Origin: Methylobacterium sp. DB0501
GTDB taxonomy: Bacteria > Pseudomonadota > Alphaproteobacteria > Rhizobiales > Beijerinckiaceae
Assembly (NCBI RefSeq): GCF_011043735.1
Contig: NZ_JAAKGV010000021.1
Coordinates: 62,001-126,000 of the forward strand
Reading direction: 5' to 3'
DNA: 64,000 nucleotides
Position 1 is the first letter of the stretch; the number at the start of each line of letters is the position of its first letter. The notes below the pieces were generated by a model. It saw nothing but the letters and a program-made list of their open reading frames with translations. It was not told where the DNA came from and did not search any database. A program made the position numbers and the translations under genes. Positions 25,637 to 34,934 of the stretch are shown here, in pieces.

Positions 25637-25674
25637 GGGAAGCGGCGGCGGGGGCGACCCCGCCGCCGCTTCCC
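25637..25674 (+). terminator. Strong 17-bp hairpin with GCGA loop
   Basis: The arms at 25637-25653 and 25658-25674 pair perfectly around a GCGA tetraloop, 32 bp after the stress protein stop. It lacks a T-run, but the stem is very stable. It probably ends the transcript of the two stress-type genes. Confidence 0.8.
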
Positions 25675-25896
25675 GTTGCGCATGGCCTGCGCGGATCCGC
25701 CCTGGAACGACGGGATTGATCGACGACTGTCCATGCCCCTCGCGGCGGAGCGGGCCGGCCGCCGGAAAACTTGTCTCGTCTTGAGTGAACTGTGCATCGG
25801 AGCACCTCGCCTCCTCCAATCGGAGGACGCGCATCCCCGGCGTTTTGGCATCTTTATGGTCCTAGAACGGCGCCGGGGGCGCCGGGGAGCCGCCCG

Positions 25897-26520
25897 ATGC
25901 CCGAGACCGAGATCTGGCCCGCCCTGCTCGGGCCGCTCGTCACCGCCTATGCCCCCGTCCTGGCGTCTCCCGGTCCGAACCTGCTGGTGGTGGTACGTGC
26001 CAGCGTCGCGGCTCCGGGGCGGGGACCGCTCGTCGCCGCCCTCGGGGTCGCCTGCGGCGCCGCGCTGGCGGCGAGTTTCGCCGGGCTCGGCGCCTCGCTC
26101 CTGCCGGCGGGCCGGCTCGTCACCGGGCTCGGCACCGCCCTGTTCGCATTCCTGATGCTGCGAGCGGCCCTCCGGCTGATCAGCGGCCGGGCCGGTCGGC
26201 CCGACGATCCCGCCCGGCTCGCGCCGGGGCGCGACGCGGGCACCTTCGCCCTGGGCCTCGGCGCGGCACTGACCAATCCGGTGAGCCTCGCCTTCTTCAC
26301 CGGCTTCTTCCTCGCCCATCCGGACCGGGCGGCCCTGCCGTTGGCGGGAGCGGCGGTGTTCTGCATGGCGGCACTCTGGTTCGGCCTCGTCGGCCTCGTC
26401 CTCGCCAGGCCGGCCTGCCGGGCGCGGCTCGCCGGGACCGGCCGCCTCGCCCGGCACGTCCTGGCGGCGTCCCTCGTGGCCTGCGCGGCCCTGGCGGTCT
26501 GGCGCGCCGTGCAGGCTTGA
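25897..26520 (+). CDS. LysE/RhtB-family exporter
   Basis: This 207-residue membrane protein has the six-helix pattern and length of the LysE/RhtB amino acid exporters. SPGPNLLVVVRASV near residue 24 and AALTNPVSLAFF near residue 127 are the family signatures. It would export an amino acid or related metabolite by proton exchange; the substrate cannot be told. The start at 25897 has only a weak ribosome site (GGGGAG nearby). The next gene on the same strand starts 84 bp later with its own ribosome site. Confidence 0.85.
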   Translation: MPETEIWPALLGPLVTAYAPVLASPGPNLLVVVRASVAAPGRGPLVAALGVACGAALAASFAGLGASLLPAGRLVTGLGTALFAFLMLRAALRLISGRAGRPDDPARLAPGRDAGTFALGLGAALTNPVSLAFFTGFFLAHPDRAALPLAGAAVFCMAALWFGLVGLVLARPACRARLAGTGRLARHVLAASLVACAALAVWRAVQA

Positions 26521-26604
26521 GCGCTGGCGCGGCATTGCCTGAACGCTGGCGCGGCTTGGCGAACCTCCCCTACAGTGGCGGCAACCACAACGGGAGGAAT
26601 CACC

Positions 26605-27708
26605 ATGCGCTGGATCGCCGTCCTCGTCGCCCTCGTCTGCGCCGGCCCGGCCCTGGCGCAGGAGACGCCGCAATTCCGGGTCGATCCGGCCTGGCCCAAG
26701 CCCCTGCCGAACAACTGGATCATGGGGCAGGCGGCGGGCGTCGCGGTCGATGCCGAGGACCATGTCTGGGTGATCCAGCGGCCGCGCACCCTCACCGACG
26801 ACGAGAAGGCCGCGAGCCTGACCCCGCCGCGCAGCCGCTGCTGCGTCCCGGCCCCACCGGTCCTGGTGTTCGACCAGGAGGGCACCCTCATCAAGTCCTG
26901 GGGCGGGCCGGGCGAGGGCTACGACTGGCCGCAGAACGAGCACGGCATCCACATCGACCACAAGGGCTTCGTCTGGCTCGCCGGCAACGGCGAGCAGAAC
27001 GGGCAGATCCTGAAGTTCACGAAAGACGGCCGCTTCGTGATGCAGATCGGCAAGGCGGGGCCGCAGACCGACAGCCGCGACACCACGCGCCTGGGCAGGC
27101 CCGCCAACATGCAGGTCGATCCGGAGACCAACGAGCTCTACGTGGCCGACGGCTACTACAACCACCGGGTCATCGTGTTCGACGCCGAGACCGGGGCGTT
27201 CAAGCGGATGTGGGGCGCCTACGGCGAGCCGCCGACCGACTTACCCCTCGGCCCCTACGATCCGGCGGCGGCGCCGGCGCGGCAGTTCCGCAACCCGGTC
27301 CATTGCGTCCAGGTCGCCCGCGACGGGCTGGTCTATGTCTGCGACCGCACCAACGACCGGGTCCAGGTGTTTCGCCGCGACGGCACCTTCGTGAAGGAAT
27401 TCACCGTCGAGCCGCAGACCCGGGCCAACGGCTCGGTCTGGGAACTCGCCCTGTGGCCGGACGAGGCGCAGAGCTTCCTGATGAATGCCGACGGCGCCAA
27501 CAACGAGGTCCGCACCCTGCGGCGCGACGACGGGGCGATTCTCGGCCGCTTCGGCCGCAACGGCCGGATGGCCGGCGACTTCCACTGGGTCCACAACCTG
27601 GCGATCGATTCCCGGGGGAATGTCTTCACCACCGAGGTCGATACCGGCAAGCGGGCGCAGAAATTCCTGCTCCAGGGCAACATGGTGCTGCGCAAGCGCA
27701 CGCCCTGA
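26605..27708 (+). CDS. Secreted NHL-repeat beta-propeller protein
   Basis: The protein is 367 residues from the ATG at 26605, which follows GGGAGG by 7 bases. A signal peptide (MRWIAVLVALVCAGPALAQ) precedes a six-bladed propeller. Blades are visible as GVAVDAEDHVWVIQRP, ELYVADGYYNHRVIVFD, LVYVCDRTNDRVQVF and LAIDSRGNVFTTEVD. The layout resembles the peptidyl-alpha-hydroxyglycine lyase type of NHL protein, but catalytic residues were not verified. A pair of neighbouring cysteines (RCCVP, residues 81-82) is unusual. It is probably a periplasmic binding or lyase protein. It is convergent with the FUSC gene, with only 6 bp between stops. Confidence 0.8.
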   Translation: MRWIAVLVALVCAGPALAQETPQFRVDPAWPKPLPNNWIMGQAAGVAVDAEDHVWVIQRPRTLTDDEKAASLTPPRSRCCVPAPPVLVFDQEGTLIKSWGGPGEGYDWPQNEHGIHIDHKGFVWLAGNGEQNGQILKFTKDGRFVMQIGKAGPQTDSRDTTRLGRPANMQVDPETNELYVADGYYNHRVIVFDAETGAFKRMWGAYGEPPTDLPLGPYDPAAAPARQFRNPVHCVQVARDGLVYVCDRTNDRVQVFRRDGTFVKEFTVEPQTRANGSVWELALWPDEAQSFLMNADGANNEVRTLRRDDGAILGRFGRNGRMAGDFHWVHNLAIDSRGNVFTTEVDTGKRAQKFLLQGNMVLRKRTP

Positions 27709-27714
27709 CGCGCC

Positions 27715-28827
27715 TCACGCCTCGGGCGTCGCGAAATCCTCGGCCCGGGCGGCGAGGTCGTCGAGGTTGCGCCGCAGCTGCTCCAGGGTGAAGGCGAGCC
27801 AGAAGATGCGGCCGACGCCGTCGGTCGGGAGCGTCCGGGTCACCTGGCGCCGGCGCATCCCGTCGATGGCCTCGCGGTAGCCGGCGATGGCCGCGAGCAG
27901 GGCCGCGTCGTCGCCGGCGGGCCGGCGCCCCGCCGCGAGCGCCTCGGCGAGATCGCGCAGGCGCGCCGCCGCCGCGTTCGCGGCGGCCCTCCAGGCCTCG
28001 GCGATGTGGACCCGCAGCACGTCCGCGTCGGCCTCCGCGACGGCGCGGCGGAGCAGCACGAGGTCGTGGCGCAGGCGCATCAGGGTGCGCAGCAGCGGGT
28101 CCGGGTCGGGGGCGGCCGAGAGCCGGCTGCGACGCTCGCGCGCCGCCTCGCCCGCCACGGTCTCGAGGCGCGACAGGCTCCGCCGCACCGCCGGCGGCAG
28201 GGCCTTGGCCTCCGGCGTCTCCTCCGCATCCAGGCGGGCCAGGGCCTCGAGCTGGCCGGCGAGCAGCCGGGCGAGGCCGGCGGCCTGCTGCGTCACCGCG
28301 CGAGAGGCCCGGGCCGGCACCAGCCCGAGCGAGACCGCGAGCCCGACGACGCAGCCGAGCCCGATCTCGAAGATCCGGTCGAGGGCGAAGGCGATGGGGC
28401 CGAGCGTCGAGCCGGTGGTGGAGAGCAGCACGATGATCGCGGTGATCGGCGCGATGCGGAACCCCGCCGAGACCGTCGCCGCGAAGGTCAGCGGCGCCAC
28501 CGCCACGAACAGGGCCGCGAAGGTCGAGGCACCGCCGTGATGCGGGATCGCGAAGGCGACCGCGCCGCCGTAGCAGGCACCGAGCACCGAGCCGAGGAAC
28601 CGGTCGAACGCCGCCTTGAGCGAGCCGCCGACGCTCCCTTGGGTGACGATGAGCGCGGTGATCACCGCCCAGTAGCCCTGCGGCAGCCGGAGGGCCTCCG
28701 CCAGCACGAAGGTCGCGAGGCTCGCCGCGGTCATCCGCAGCCCCTGCGTCAGGCGCGGGCGCTGGCGGTCGAGCGCGCGCCGCAGGATCGTCGGTGCCCG
28801 CCGCAGGCTGTCCGGGAGAGAGGCCAT
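27715..28827 (-). CDS. FUSC-family (aromatic acid exporter-like) membrane protein
   Basis: This 370-residue protein has the fusaric-acid-resistance fold in half-size form. Five to six helices occupy residues 30-175, with the family's GYWAVITALIVTQGSVGGSLKAAFDRFLGSVLGA region. A long helical cytoplasmic part rich in Ala, Arg and Leu then runs to the end. Full-length members are twice this size, so it probably works as an oligomer. Relatives export aromatic carboxylic acids. It may act alone, as no membrane-fusion partner is adjacent. Confidence 0.82.
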   Translation of the reverse strand: MASLPDSLRRAPTILRRALDRQRPRLTQGLRMTAASLATFVLAEALRLPQGYWAVITALIVTQGSVGGSLKAAFDRFLGSVLGACYGGAVAFAIPHHGGASTFAALFVAVAPLTFAATVSAGFRIAPITAIIVLLSTTGSTLGPIAFALDRIFEIGLGCVVGLAVSLGLVPARASRAVTQQAAGLARLLAGQLEALARLDAEETPEAKALPPAVRRSLSRLETVAGEAARERRSRLSAAPDPDPLLRTLMRLRHDLVLLRRAVAEADADVLRVHIAEAWRAAANAAAARLRDLAEALAAGRRPAGDDAALLAAIAGYREAIDGMRRRQVTRTLPTDGVGRIFWLAFTLEQLRRNLDDLAARAEDFATPEA

Positions 28828-28989
28828 GCCGGCGAGGAAGCCGGTGCGGGCCGCCGAGTCAATGGTAAGGGTTCGCGCCGGGGATGAGCCGCGTCACGTG
28901 GGGCCCAGGCCGTCATCCGGGCTTTACCGGACCCGTGCGATGTCCTTACGAGAGAAGAGGTGACGGCAAGCGAGGTCAGGGCAGTGACG

Positions 28990-29754
28990 ATGCGCAAGAT
29001 CGCGGGTGTAGTCGGGATGATGGGCATGCTCGTCACCGTGCAGGCGGAGGCGCGGTCACTGGCCGCGATCAAGCAGGACGGCACGCTGCGTGTCGGCATG
29101 TCGGGCGACTACGCGCCCTATTCCCTGCGCCTGCCCGACGGCAGCATCAAGGGCGCCGACGTGACCATGGCGGGCGAGCTCGCCCGTGCGCTCGGCGTCA
29201 AGGTCGAGATCGTGCCGACCACCTGGAAGACGCTGAAGGACGACCTGCTCGCCGACCGCTACGACGTGGCGATGGGCGGCGTCAGCGTCACGCCCGACCG
29301 GGCGGCGGTGGCCGATTTCTCGGTGCCGGTCCTCACCGACGGCAAGCGCCCGATCGTGCGCTGCGCCGACAAGGCCCGCTTCGTCACGGTCAAGGACATC
29401 GACAAGCCGGAGGTCCGCGTCGTGGTCAATCCCGGCGGCACCAACCAGCGCTTCGCCGACGCCAACTTCCCGCACGCCTCGGTGCGGGTGTTTCCCGACA
29501 ACCGCGCCATCTTCAAGGAGGTGGCCGAGGGCCGGGCCGACCTGATGGTCACCGACGGCGCCGAGGTCGATTACCAGTCGCGGCGCAGCGCCGGCGTGCT
29601 CTGCCCGGCCGCCGTGCCCGACACCTTCGACAAGGCCGACAAGGCCTATTGGATGACCCGCGACCCGGCCCTGAAGGCGGCGGTCGACGAGTGGTTGACG
29701 AAGACCCTGAAGAGCGGCGCCTACGGCAAGGCGCTGGCGAAGGCGGCGGAGTAG
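28990..29754 (+). CDS. pheC: Periplasmic cyclohexadienyl dehydratase (PheC-like)
   Basis: This protein of about 254 residues has a signal peptide and a solute-binding-protein fold. It matches Pseudomonas PheC, a periplasmic enzyme making phenylpyruvate from prephenate (and phenylalanine from arogenate). Family features are TLRVGMSGDYAPYS, GGVSVTPDRAAVADFS, NPGGTNQRF and ADLMVTDGAEVDYQSR. An amino acid binding protein is the alternative, but no ABC permease gene is nearby and the NPGGTN motif favours the enzyme. GTG codons at 28960 and 28984 are other possible starts. A strong hairpin follows. Confidence 0.8.
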   Translation: MRKIAGVVGMMGMLVTVQAEARSLAAIKQDGTLRVGMSGDYAPYSLRLPDGSIKGADVTMAGELARALGVKVEIVPTTWKTLKDDLLADRYDVAMGGVSVTPDRAAVADFSVPVLTDGKRPIVRCADKARFVTVKDIDKPEVRVVVNPGGTNQRFADANFPHASVRVFPDNRAIFKEVAEGRADLMVTDGAEVDYQSRRSAGVLCPAAVPDTFDKADKAYWMTRDPALKAAVDEWLTKTLKSGAYGKALAKAAE

Positions 29755-29910
29755 GGGGGAGGGGCGCCTGCCCGGTCTCACGGACGAGCCGGGTGCGTGA
29801 CGCCCCCCGGCCCGCTCAAGAACGAGCCTCCGCTCTTTCCCGGATCCCCTTCCGCCGACCGCTCGGTCGTCCGGGAAAGGGCGGAGGGGTCGAAACACGG
29901 TCCGGATGCC

Positions 29911-29942
29911 GCGATGTCCGGAGCATCGGCTCCGGACATCGC
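29911..29942. terminator. Bidirectional terminator hairpin
   Basis: The arms at 29911-29924 and 29929-29942 form a perfect 14-bp stem with an ATCG loop, between the convergent pheC-like and TRAP permease genes and 15 bp after the latter's stop. A second, looser inverted repeat (CCTCCGCTCTTTCCCGGA and its partner) occupies 29826-29890. Confidence 0.75.
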
Positions 29943-29957
29943 CGTCGCGGGTTTCGT

Positions 29958-31838
29958 TCAGCCGAGGAAGCCGATCGAGATCCACGGCACCAGGATCACC
30001 ACCACGAGGCCGGCCAGCAGCGCCAGCATGTAGCCGACGATCGGCCGGATGCCGGCATCCGGATGGATCCGGCTGATCGCGCAGGCGGCGTAGTAGCCGA
30101 CGCCGAAGGGCGGCGCGAACAGGCCGACGCCCATCGCCAGGATCACCACCATCGCGTAGTGCACCTCGTGCACGCCGACCTGGCGGGCGATCGGGAACAG
30201 CAATGGTCCGAACAGCACGATCGCCGGGATGCCTTCCAGCACCGAGCCGAGGATCACGAAGGCCACCGCCGAGACGACCAGGAAGCCGAGCGCCCCGCCG
30301 GGCAGGCTTTTCATCATCACCGCCAGGCTCTGCGAGAAGCCCGACTGCGTCAGCGCCCAGGCCATGCCGGTCGCAGCCCCGATGATCAGCAGGATCGCCC
30401 CCGACAGGGAGGCGGTCGAGACCAGCATCGGGTAGACCCGGCGCCAGTCGAACTGGCGGTAGATCAGCAGGCCGGCGAGGATCGCGTAGACGATGCCGAT
30501 GGTCGAGACTTCCGTGGCGGTCGCGACACCTTCCACCACCGCGGCCCGGATGACGAAGGGCAGGGCGATCGCCGGGAAGGCGATGACCAGGGCCTTGCCC
30601 ACCTCGCCCTTGGTGGCACGCCGGACGTGGCTCAGGTCCTCGCCCCGGTAACGCCACCAGACCAGCATGCAGAGCGTGATGCCGAGCACGACGCCGGGCA
30701 GCAGGCCGCCGGTGAAGAGCGCGGTGATCGACACGCCGGTCACCGACCCGATGGTGATGAGCACCAGCGAGGGCGGGATGGTCTCGGTCTGCGCGCCGGT
30801 GGCGGCCAGCAGCGCCACGAGGTCGCCCTCCTTGGCGCCGCGCTGCTTCATCTCGGGGAACAGCACCGGGGCCACCGCCGCCATGTCGGCGGCCTTGGAG
30901 CCCGAGATGCCCGAGACGAGGTACATCGCGCCGACCAGCACGTAGTGCAGGCCGCCGCGGACGTGGCCGAGCAGGCTCGCCAGGAAGCCCACCATGGCCT
31001 TGGCCATGCCGGTCATCTCGATGAGCAGGCCGAGGAACACGAAGAGCGGCACGGCGAGCAGGATGAGGTGGCTCATCCCCTCGTCCATGCGCCCGACCAC
31101 CACCATGGCGGGGGCCCGCGTCGTCAGCATCAGGTAGCCGAAGGTGGCGAGCCCGAACGCGAAGGCGATCGGCACGCCGGTGAAGACCAGGGCGCCGACG
31201 CCGAGGACGAAGAAGATCAGCAGGTTCCAGTTGCCCAGCGTGCGCAGCGTCGGCTCGGCGAGCATCAGCGCGGCGATGATGAGCCCGGTGAGCGCCACCG
31301 CCCCGACCGCGTGGCGCCAGTCCGCACACTCGATCAGGCGGAGCGCCGCGACGACCAGCATCAGGCCGAAGCCGACCGGCAGGGCGGCGGCGCGCCAGGC
31401 ATTGGTGATCTCGAGCGCCGGCGTCTGGACGAAGACCTCCTCGGCCGCGAACTCGTAGGCCGGATGCAGCAGCATCAGCACGAAGGCGAGGCCGGCGGCG
31501 AGCGCCACCGCCTCCAGGAAGGCCTGGGTCTTGACCGAGGCCATGCTGACCAGGGCCGTCATCCGCATGTGCTCGGCGCGCCGATAGGCCACCACCGAGC
31601 CCAGCATGGCGAGCCACAGGAACAGGATCGAGGCCAGCTCGTCCGACCAGACGATCGGCGAATGGAAGACGTAGCGGCTGACGACGCCCGCGAGCAGCAC
31701 CACGATTTCGGCCACCACCAGCAGGGCGGCCGGAATCTCGATCAGCGGGCCGAGGGCGTTGTCGAGCGTACGCGCCCAGGCGCGCTTGGCGGATGCCGCC
31801 GGCAGGGCCGGCGTCTCCGTCGCGATGTCGACATGCAT
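29958..31838 (-). CDS. TRAP transporter, fused small and large permease (DctQM)
   Basis: This 626-residue inner-membrane protein joins the two TRAP membrane subunits. Residues 1-180 are the four-helix DctQ part (VSRYVFHSPIVWSDELASILFLW is typical). From about 190 the 12-helix DctM part follows, with FTGVPIAFAFGLA, SGISGSKAADMAAVAP and GAQTETIPPSLVLI. It takes up a carboxylate with sodium or proton symport together with the binding protein encoded just before it (11-bp gap). GGGAGG precedes the ATG. It is probably in one unit with the sugar-metabolism genes at 33-36.6 kb. Confidence 0.92.
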   Translation of the reverse strand: MHVDIATETPALPAASAKRAWARTLDNALGPLIEIPAALLVVAEIVVLLAGVVSRYVFHSPIVWSDELASILFLWLAMLGSVVAYRRAEHMRMTALVSMASVKTQAFLEAVALAAGLAFVLMLLHPAYEFAAEEVFVQTPALEITNAWRAAALPVGFGLMLVVAALRLIECADWRHAVGAVALTGLIIAALMLAEPTLRTLGNWNLLIFFVLGVGALVFTGVPIAFAFGLATFGYLMLTTRAPAMVVVGRMDEGMSHLILLAVPLFVFLGLLIEMTGMAKAMVGFLASLLGHVRGGLHYVLVGAMYLVSGISGSKAADMAAVAPVLFPEMKQRGAKEGDLVALLAATGAQTETIPPSLVLITIGSVTGVSITALFTGGLLPGVVLGITLCMLVWWRYRGEDLSHVRRATKGEVGKALVIAFPAIALPFVIRAAVVEGVATATEVSTIGIVYAILAGLLIYRQFDWRRVYPMLVSTASLSGAILLIIGAATGMAWALTQSGFSQSLAVMMKSLPGGALGFLVVSAVAFVILGSVLEGIPAIVLFGPLLFPIARQVGVHEVHYAMVVILAMGVGLFAPPFGVGYYAACAISRIHPDAGIRPIVGYMLALLAGLVVVILVPWISIGFLG

Positions 31839-31849
31839 GGTTGCCTCCC

Positions 31850-32863
31850 TCAGGCCAATTTGCCGGCGACCGCCTCGAGGTGCTCCCAGGCGGCGTCGCC
31901 GTACTTGTTCTTCCAGTCCTTGTAGAATGTCGTGCGACCGAGCGCATCGCGAAATTTCTGGCGATCGACGTCGACGAAGGTGATTCCCTTGGATCCGAGC
32001 TCCTGGACGAGGGAGGCGCTCAGGCGCACGATGTCGGCGCGCTGGTCGTCGGCCGAGCGGTCGAGCTCGCGGCCGACGAGGGCGCGCAGGTCCTCCGGCA
32101 GGCGCTGGACCGCGCGCTTGTTGCCGAGGATCCAGTAGCCGTCCCAGACGTGGCCGGTGAGGCTGCAGGTCTTCTGCACCTCGTAGAGCCGGGTCGTCGC
32201 GATGATCGCGAGCGGGTTCTCCTGGCCCTCGAAGATCTTGGTCTGCAGCGCCGAGTACAGTTCGTTGAAGTTGAGCGGCGCCGCGCCGGCATCGAACGCC
32301 TTGAACAGCGAGGTCAGCATCGGCGAGGGGGGCACGCGGATCTTGAAGCCCTTCAGGTCCTCCGGGGCCTTGATCTCACGGGTCGACGAGGTGATCTGGC
32401 GGAAGCCGTTGTCCCAGACCTTCGAGACGGCCTGGATCGGCGTCTTGGCGATCTGCTCGCGGATATAGGTGCCCAGCCCCCCGTCCATCGCCGTCCAGAC
32501 CTCGGTATAGTCCTTGAAGGCGAAGCCGGTATTGGGCAAAGCCGCGGCCGGGACGAAGGTCGAGAGGATCGAGGTCGAGAGGTTGAAGAACTCGACGCTG
32601 CCGTTGCGGACCTGCGACAGCAGGTCGGTGTCGGAGCCGAGCTGGTTGGCCGGAAAGAGCTTGATGTCGAGCCGCCCGTTCGAGGCCTCGCGGATGCGAT
32701 TCAGGGCTTCCTGGGCGCGGATGTTGACCGGATGGGTCGGATCCTGGCCGGTGGCGAGCTTGTACTCGAACTCGGCGGCGCGGACGGGGCGGGTGAAGAC
32801 CGTGGCGAGGGGAAAGGCTGCGGCACCGGCCAGCAGGGTGCGGCGGGAGAGGGAATGGCTCAT
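31850..32863 (-). CDS. TRAP transporter substrate-binding protein DctP
   Basis: This 337-residue periplasmic protein begins with a twin-arginine-like signal (SRRTLLAGAAAFPLA). It has the DctP fold: KLATGQDPTHPVN, ANQLGSD, and LKGFKIRVPPSPM, whose arginine binds the substrate carboxylate in this family. LYSALQTKIFEGQENPL is the typical C-terminal-lobe motif. The ligand is probably an organic or sugar acid, fitting the enzymes encoded upstream. The start at 32863 follows GAGG by 7 bases. The DctQM gene lies 11 bp downstream. Confidence 0.92.
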   Translation of the reverse strand: MSHSLSRRTLLAGAAAFPLATVFTRPVRAAEFEYKLATGQDPTHPVNIRAQEALNRIREASNGRLDIKLFPANQLGSDTDLLSQVRNGSVEFFNLSTSILSTFVPAAALPNTGFAFKDYTEVWTAMDGGLGTYIREQIAKTPIQAVSKVWDNGFRQITSSTREIKAPEDLKGFKIRVPPSPMLTSLFKAFDAGAAPLNFNELYSALQTKIFEGQENPLAIIATTRLYEVQKTCSLTGHVWDGYWILGNKRAVQRLPEDLRALVGRELDRSADDQRADIVRLSASLVQELGSKGITFVDVDRQKFRDALGRTTFYKDWKNKYGDAAWEHLEAVAGKLA

Positions 32864-32966
32864 GGCGTTTCCTCGGGGATTTGGGGGATCTGGACCGGTT
32901 GGGCCGGTCTCTGGACACGGTGAATTCGCCTGCGGCCGAGCCGCAGGATTCGGGATAAGGCGCGGG

Positions 32967-32997
32967 TCTCCCCCTTCCCCGCGGGCGGGGAGAGGGG
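32967..32997. repeat. Dispersed GC palindrome
   Basis: An imperfect copy of the CCCTCTCCCCGC...GCGGGGAGAGGG palindrome lies in the 158-bp gap between the dehydrogenase gene and dctP. A stem here could partly separate transport from enzyme expression. Confidence 0.65.
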
Positions 32998-33021
32998 ATG
33001 CGCCCGACCCATGTGCTTGCA

Positions 33022-33912
33022 TTACTTGCCGTTGAGGGCCCGGTAGGACCCGATCACCTGGCTGTCGTCCTCGGCCCCGGCCCCACGGCCCGACGCCGCC
33101 AGGAAGAGCTGATGCGCCAGGGCCGCCAGCGGCAACGCCGCCTTCTCGCTGCGCCCGGCCTCCAGCACGATGCCGAGATCCTTGACGAAGATGTCGACGG
33201 CGCTGGTGACCCGCGGGGCCTCCTCCAGCATCCGCGGACCGCGGTCGCGCAGCATCCAGCTCGACGCCGAGGAGCCCGAGACGATCTCGAGCGCCGTCGC
33301 GCCGTCGATGCCGACCTTGGCCGCCAGCGACAGGGCCTCCGCCGCCGCCGCCAGGTTCACCCCGCAGAGAAGCTGGTTGACCGCCTTCATGGTGGCGCCC
33401 TGGCCGGGCTCGGGCCCGACATGGAACACCTTGTCGCCCATGGCCTCCAAGAGCGGCCGCACCTCGGCGATCACCGCGGCGGGGGCCGCCGCCATGATGG
33501 TGAGGGTGCCGGCCTCGGCGCCGACGACCCCGCCGGAGACGGGGGCATCGACGAAGGCCCGGCCGGCGGCGGTGACCCGCTTGGCCAGAGCCGCCACGGA
33601 AGCCGGCGGGCAGGTGGCCATCAGGACGATGGTCGCGTCCGGGGCCAGTCGCTCCAGGGCGCCCTCGCCGAACAGGATGGCCTCCGCCTGATCGGCATTG
33701 ACCACCATCAGCACCAGCGCCCCGGCACCGTCGGCCGCTGCCGCGACGGTCTCGGCGGGTTGGCCGCCGGCGCTCGCGAAGGCGGCCCGCCCCTCGGGCC
33801 GCAGGTCGAAGCCGCGGACGGGAAAGCCGTGGCGCACGAGGTTGCGGGCCATCGGCAGGCCCATCGAGCCCAAGCCCACGAATGCGACGGGAGACACGGC
33901 GCTCACAGCCAT
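33022..33912 (-). CDS. 3-hydroxyisobutyrate dehydrogenase-family enzyme
   Basis: This 296-residue NAD(P)-dependent beta-hydroxyacid dehydrogenase has the N-terminal Rossmann motif VAFVGLGSMGLPMARNL. Family motifs DAPVSGGVVGAEAGTL near residue 125 and GQGATMKAVNQLLCGVN near residue 172 follow, the latter with the catalytic lysine. The family oxidises 3-hydroxyisobutyrate, glycerate/tartronate, or tetronates (LtnD). Together with transketolase and a TRAP transporter, a sugar-acid substrate is more likely than valine breakdown; this is inference. Its start lies inside the last codons of the transketolase gene (10-bp overlap). Confidence 0.85.
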   Translation of the reverse strand: MAVSAVSPVAFVGLGSMGLPMARNLVRHGFPVRGFDLRPEGRAAFASAGGQPAETVAAAADGAGALVLMVVNADQAEAILFGEGALERLAPDATIVLMATCPPASVAALAKRVTAAGRAFVDAPVSGGVVGAEAGTLTIMAAAPAAVIAEVRPLLEAMGDKVFHVGPEPGQGATMKAVNQLLCGVNLAAAAEALSLAAKVGIDGATALEIVSGSSASSWMLRDRGPRMLEEAPRVTSAVDIFVKDLGIVLEAGRSEKAALPLAALAHQLFLAASGRGAGAEDDSQVIGSYRALNGK

Positions 33913-34934
33913 TCGCGGATGCTCCGCACCATGGCGTTCGTCGAGATGCCGTAGCGGTCGTGGAGGGTCGGCAGGGCGCCGGCATCCAGGAACTCGTCCG
34001 GCAGGCCGACCTGCCGGAAGGCCTTCGGGATCGTGCCGGAGCGCATCAGCAGCCCCGCCACCGCCTCGCCCAAGCCGCCCACGACCGTGTGGTTCTCGGC
34101 CACCACCACCAGGCGCCCGCCCTTGCCGGCCTCGCGCAGGATGGTCTGCGTGTCGAGCGGCTTGATCGTCGGCACGTGCAGCACCGCGACGTCGACCGCG
34201 TCCGCGCGCAAGGCCTCCGCCGCTTCGAGGGCCCGCATGGTCATCAGGCCGGTCGAGATGATCAGGACGTCGTTGCCGTCCCGGATGGTCTTGGCCTTGC
34301 CGAGTTCGAACGTGTAGCCGTATTCGTCGAGCACCAGAGGCACGTTGCCGCGCAGGAGCCGCATGTAGACCGGCCCCTTGTGATCGGCGATGGCCGGCAC
34401 CGCCTGGGCGATCTCGTGCGCGTCGCAGGGGTCGAGGATGGTCATGTTGGGCAGGCCGCGGAAGATCGCGATGTCCTCCGTCGCCTGGTGGCTCGGGCCG
34501 TAGCCGGTGGTGAGGCCGGGCAGCGCGCAGACGATCTTGACGTCGAGGTTCTCCTCCGCGATCGCCATGCAGATGAAATCGTAGGCGCGCCGCGCCGCGA
34601 ACACCGCGTAGGTGGTGGCGAAGGGCTGGAAGCCCTCCCGCGCCATGCCGGCGGCGGCGCTGATGAGCAGCTGCTCGGCCATGCCCATCTGGTAGAAGCG
34701 CCCGGGGTGTGTCTTCGCGAAGATGTGCAGGTCGGTGTACTTGCCGAGATCGGCGGTGAGCCCGACGATCTCCGGGCGTTCCTCGGCGAGCTTGGCGAGC
34801 GCGTGGCCGAACGGGGCCGGCGCGGTGCGCTGGTCGGGCCCGGCGAGCGAGGCGATCATCGCCGAGGTGGTCAGGCGCTCACCCGTATTGGCCTCGGAGA
34901 GCCAGGCCGGGCGCGTGTATTTCGAGCGTCTCAT
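33903..34934 (-). CDS. Split transketolase, C-terminal subunit
   Basis: This 343-residue protein contains the pyrimidine-binding and C-terminal transketolase domains. MGMAEQLLISAAAGMAREGFQPFATTYAVFAARRAYD carries the glutamate that activates thiamine diphosphate, followed by GPSHQATEDIAIFRGLPNM. It must pair with the N-terminal subunit encoded just upstream, whose stop overlaps its start by 4 bp. GGGAGG precedes the ATG. Split transketolases in catabolic operons act on unusual ketoses; apulose-4-phosphate transketolase (AptA/AptB) is a known case. Canonical pentose-phosphate transketolase is a single chain, so this is a dedicated enzyme. Confidence 0.9.
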   Translation of the reverse strand: MRRSKYTRPAWLSEANTGERLTTSAMIASLAGPDQRTAPAPFGHALAKLAEERPEIVGLTADLGKYTDLHIFAKTHPGRFYQMGMAEQLLISAAAGMAREGFQPFATTYAVFAARRAYDFICMAIAEENLDVKIVCALPGLTTGYGPSHQATEDIAIFRGLPNMTILDPCDAHEIAQAVPAIADHKGPVYMRLLRGNVPLVLDEYGYTFELGKAKTIRDGNDVLIISTGLMTMRALEAAEALRADAVDVAVLHVPTIKPLDTQTILREAGKGGRLVVVAENHTVVGGLGEAVAGLLMRSGTIPKAFRQVGLPDEFLDAGALPTLHDRYGISTNAMVRSIREWL

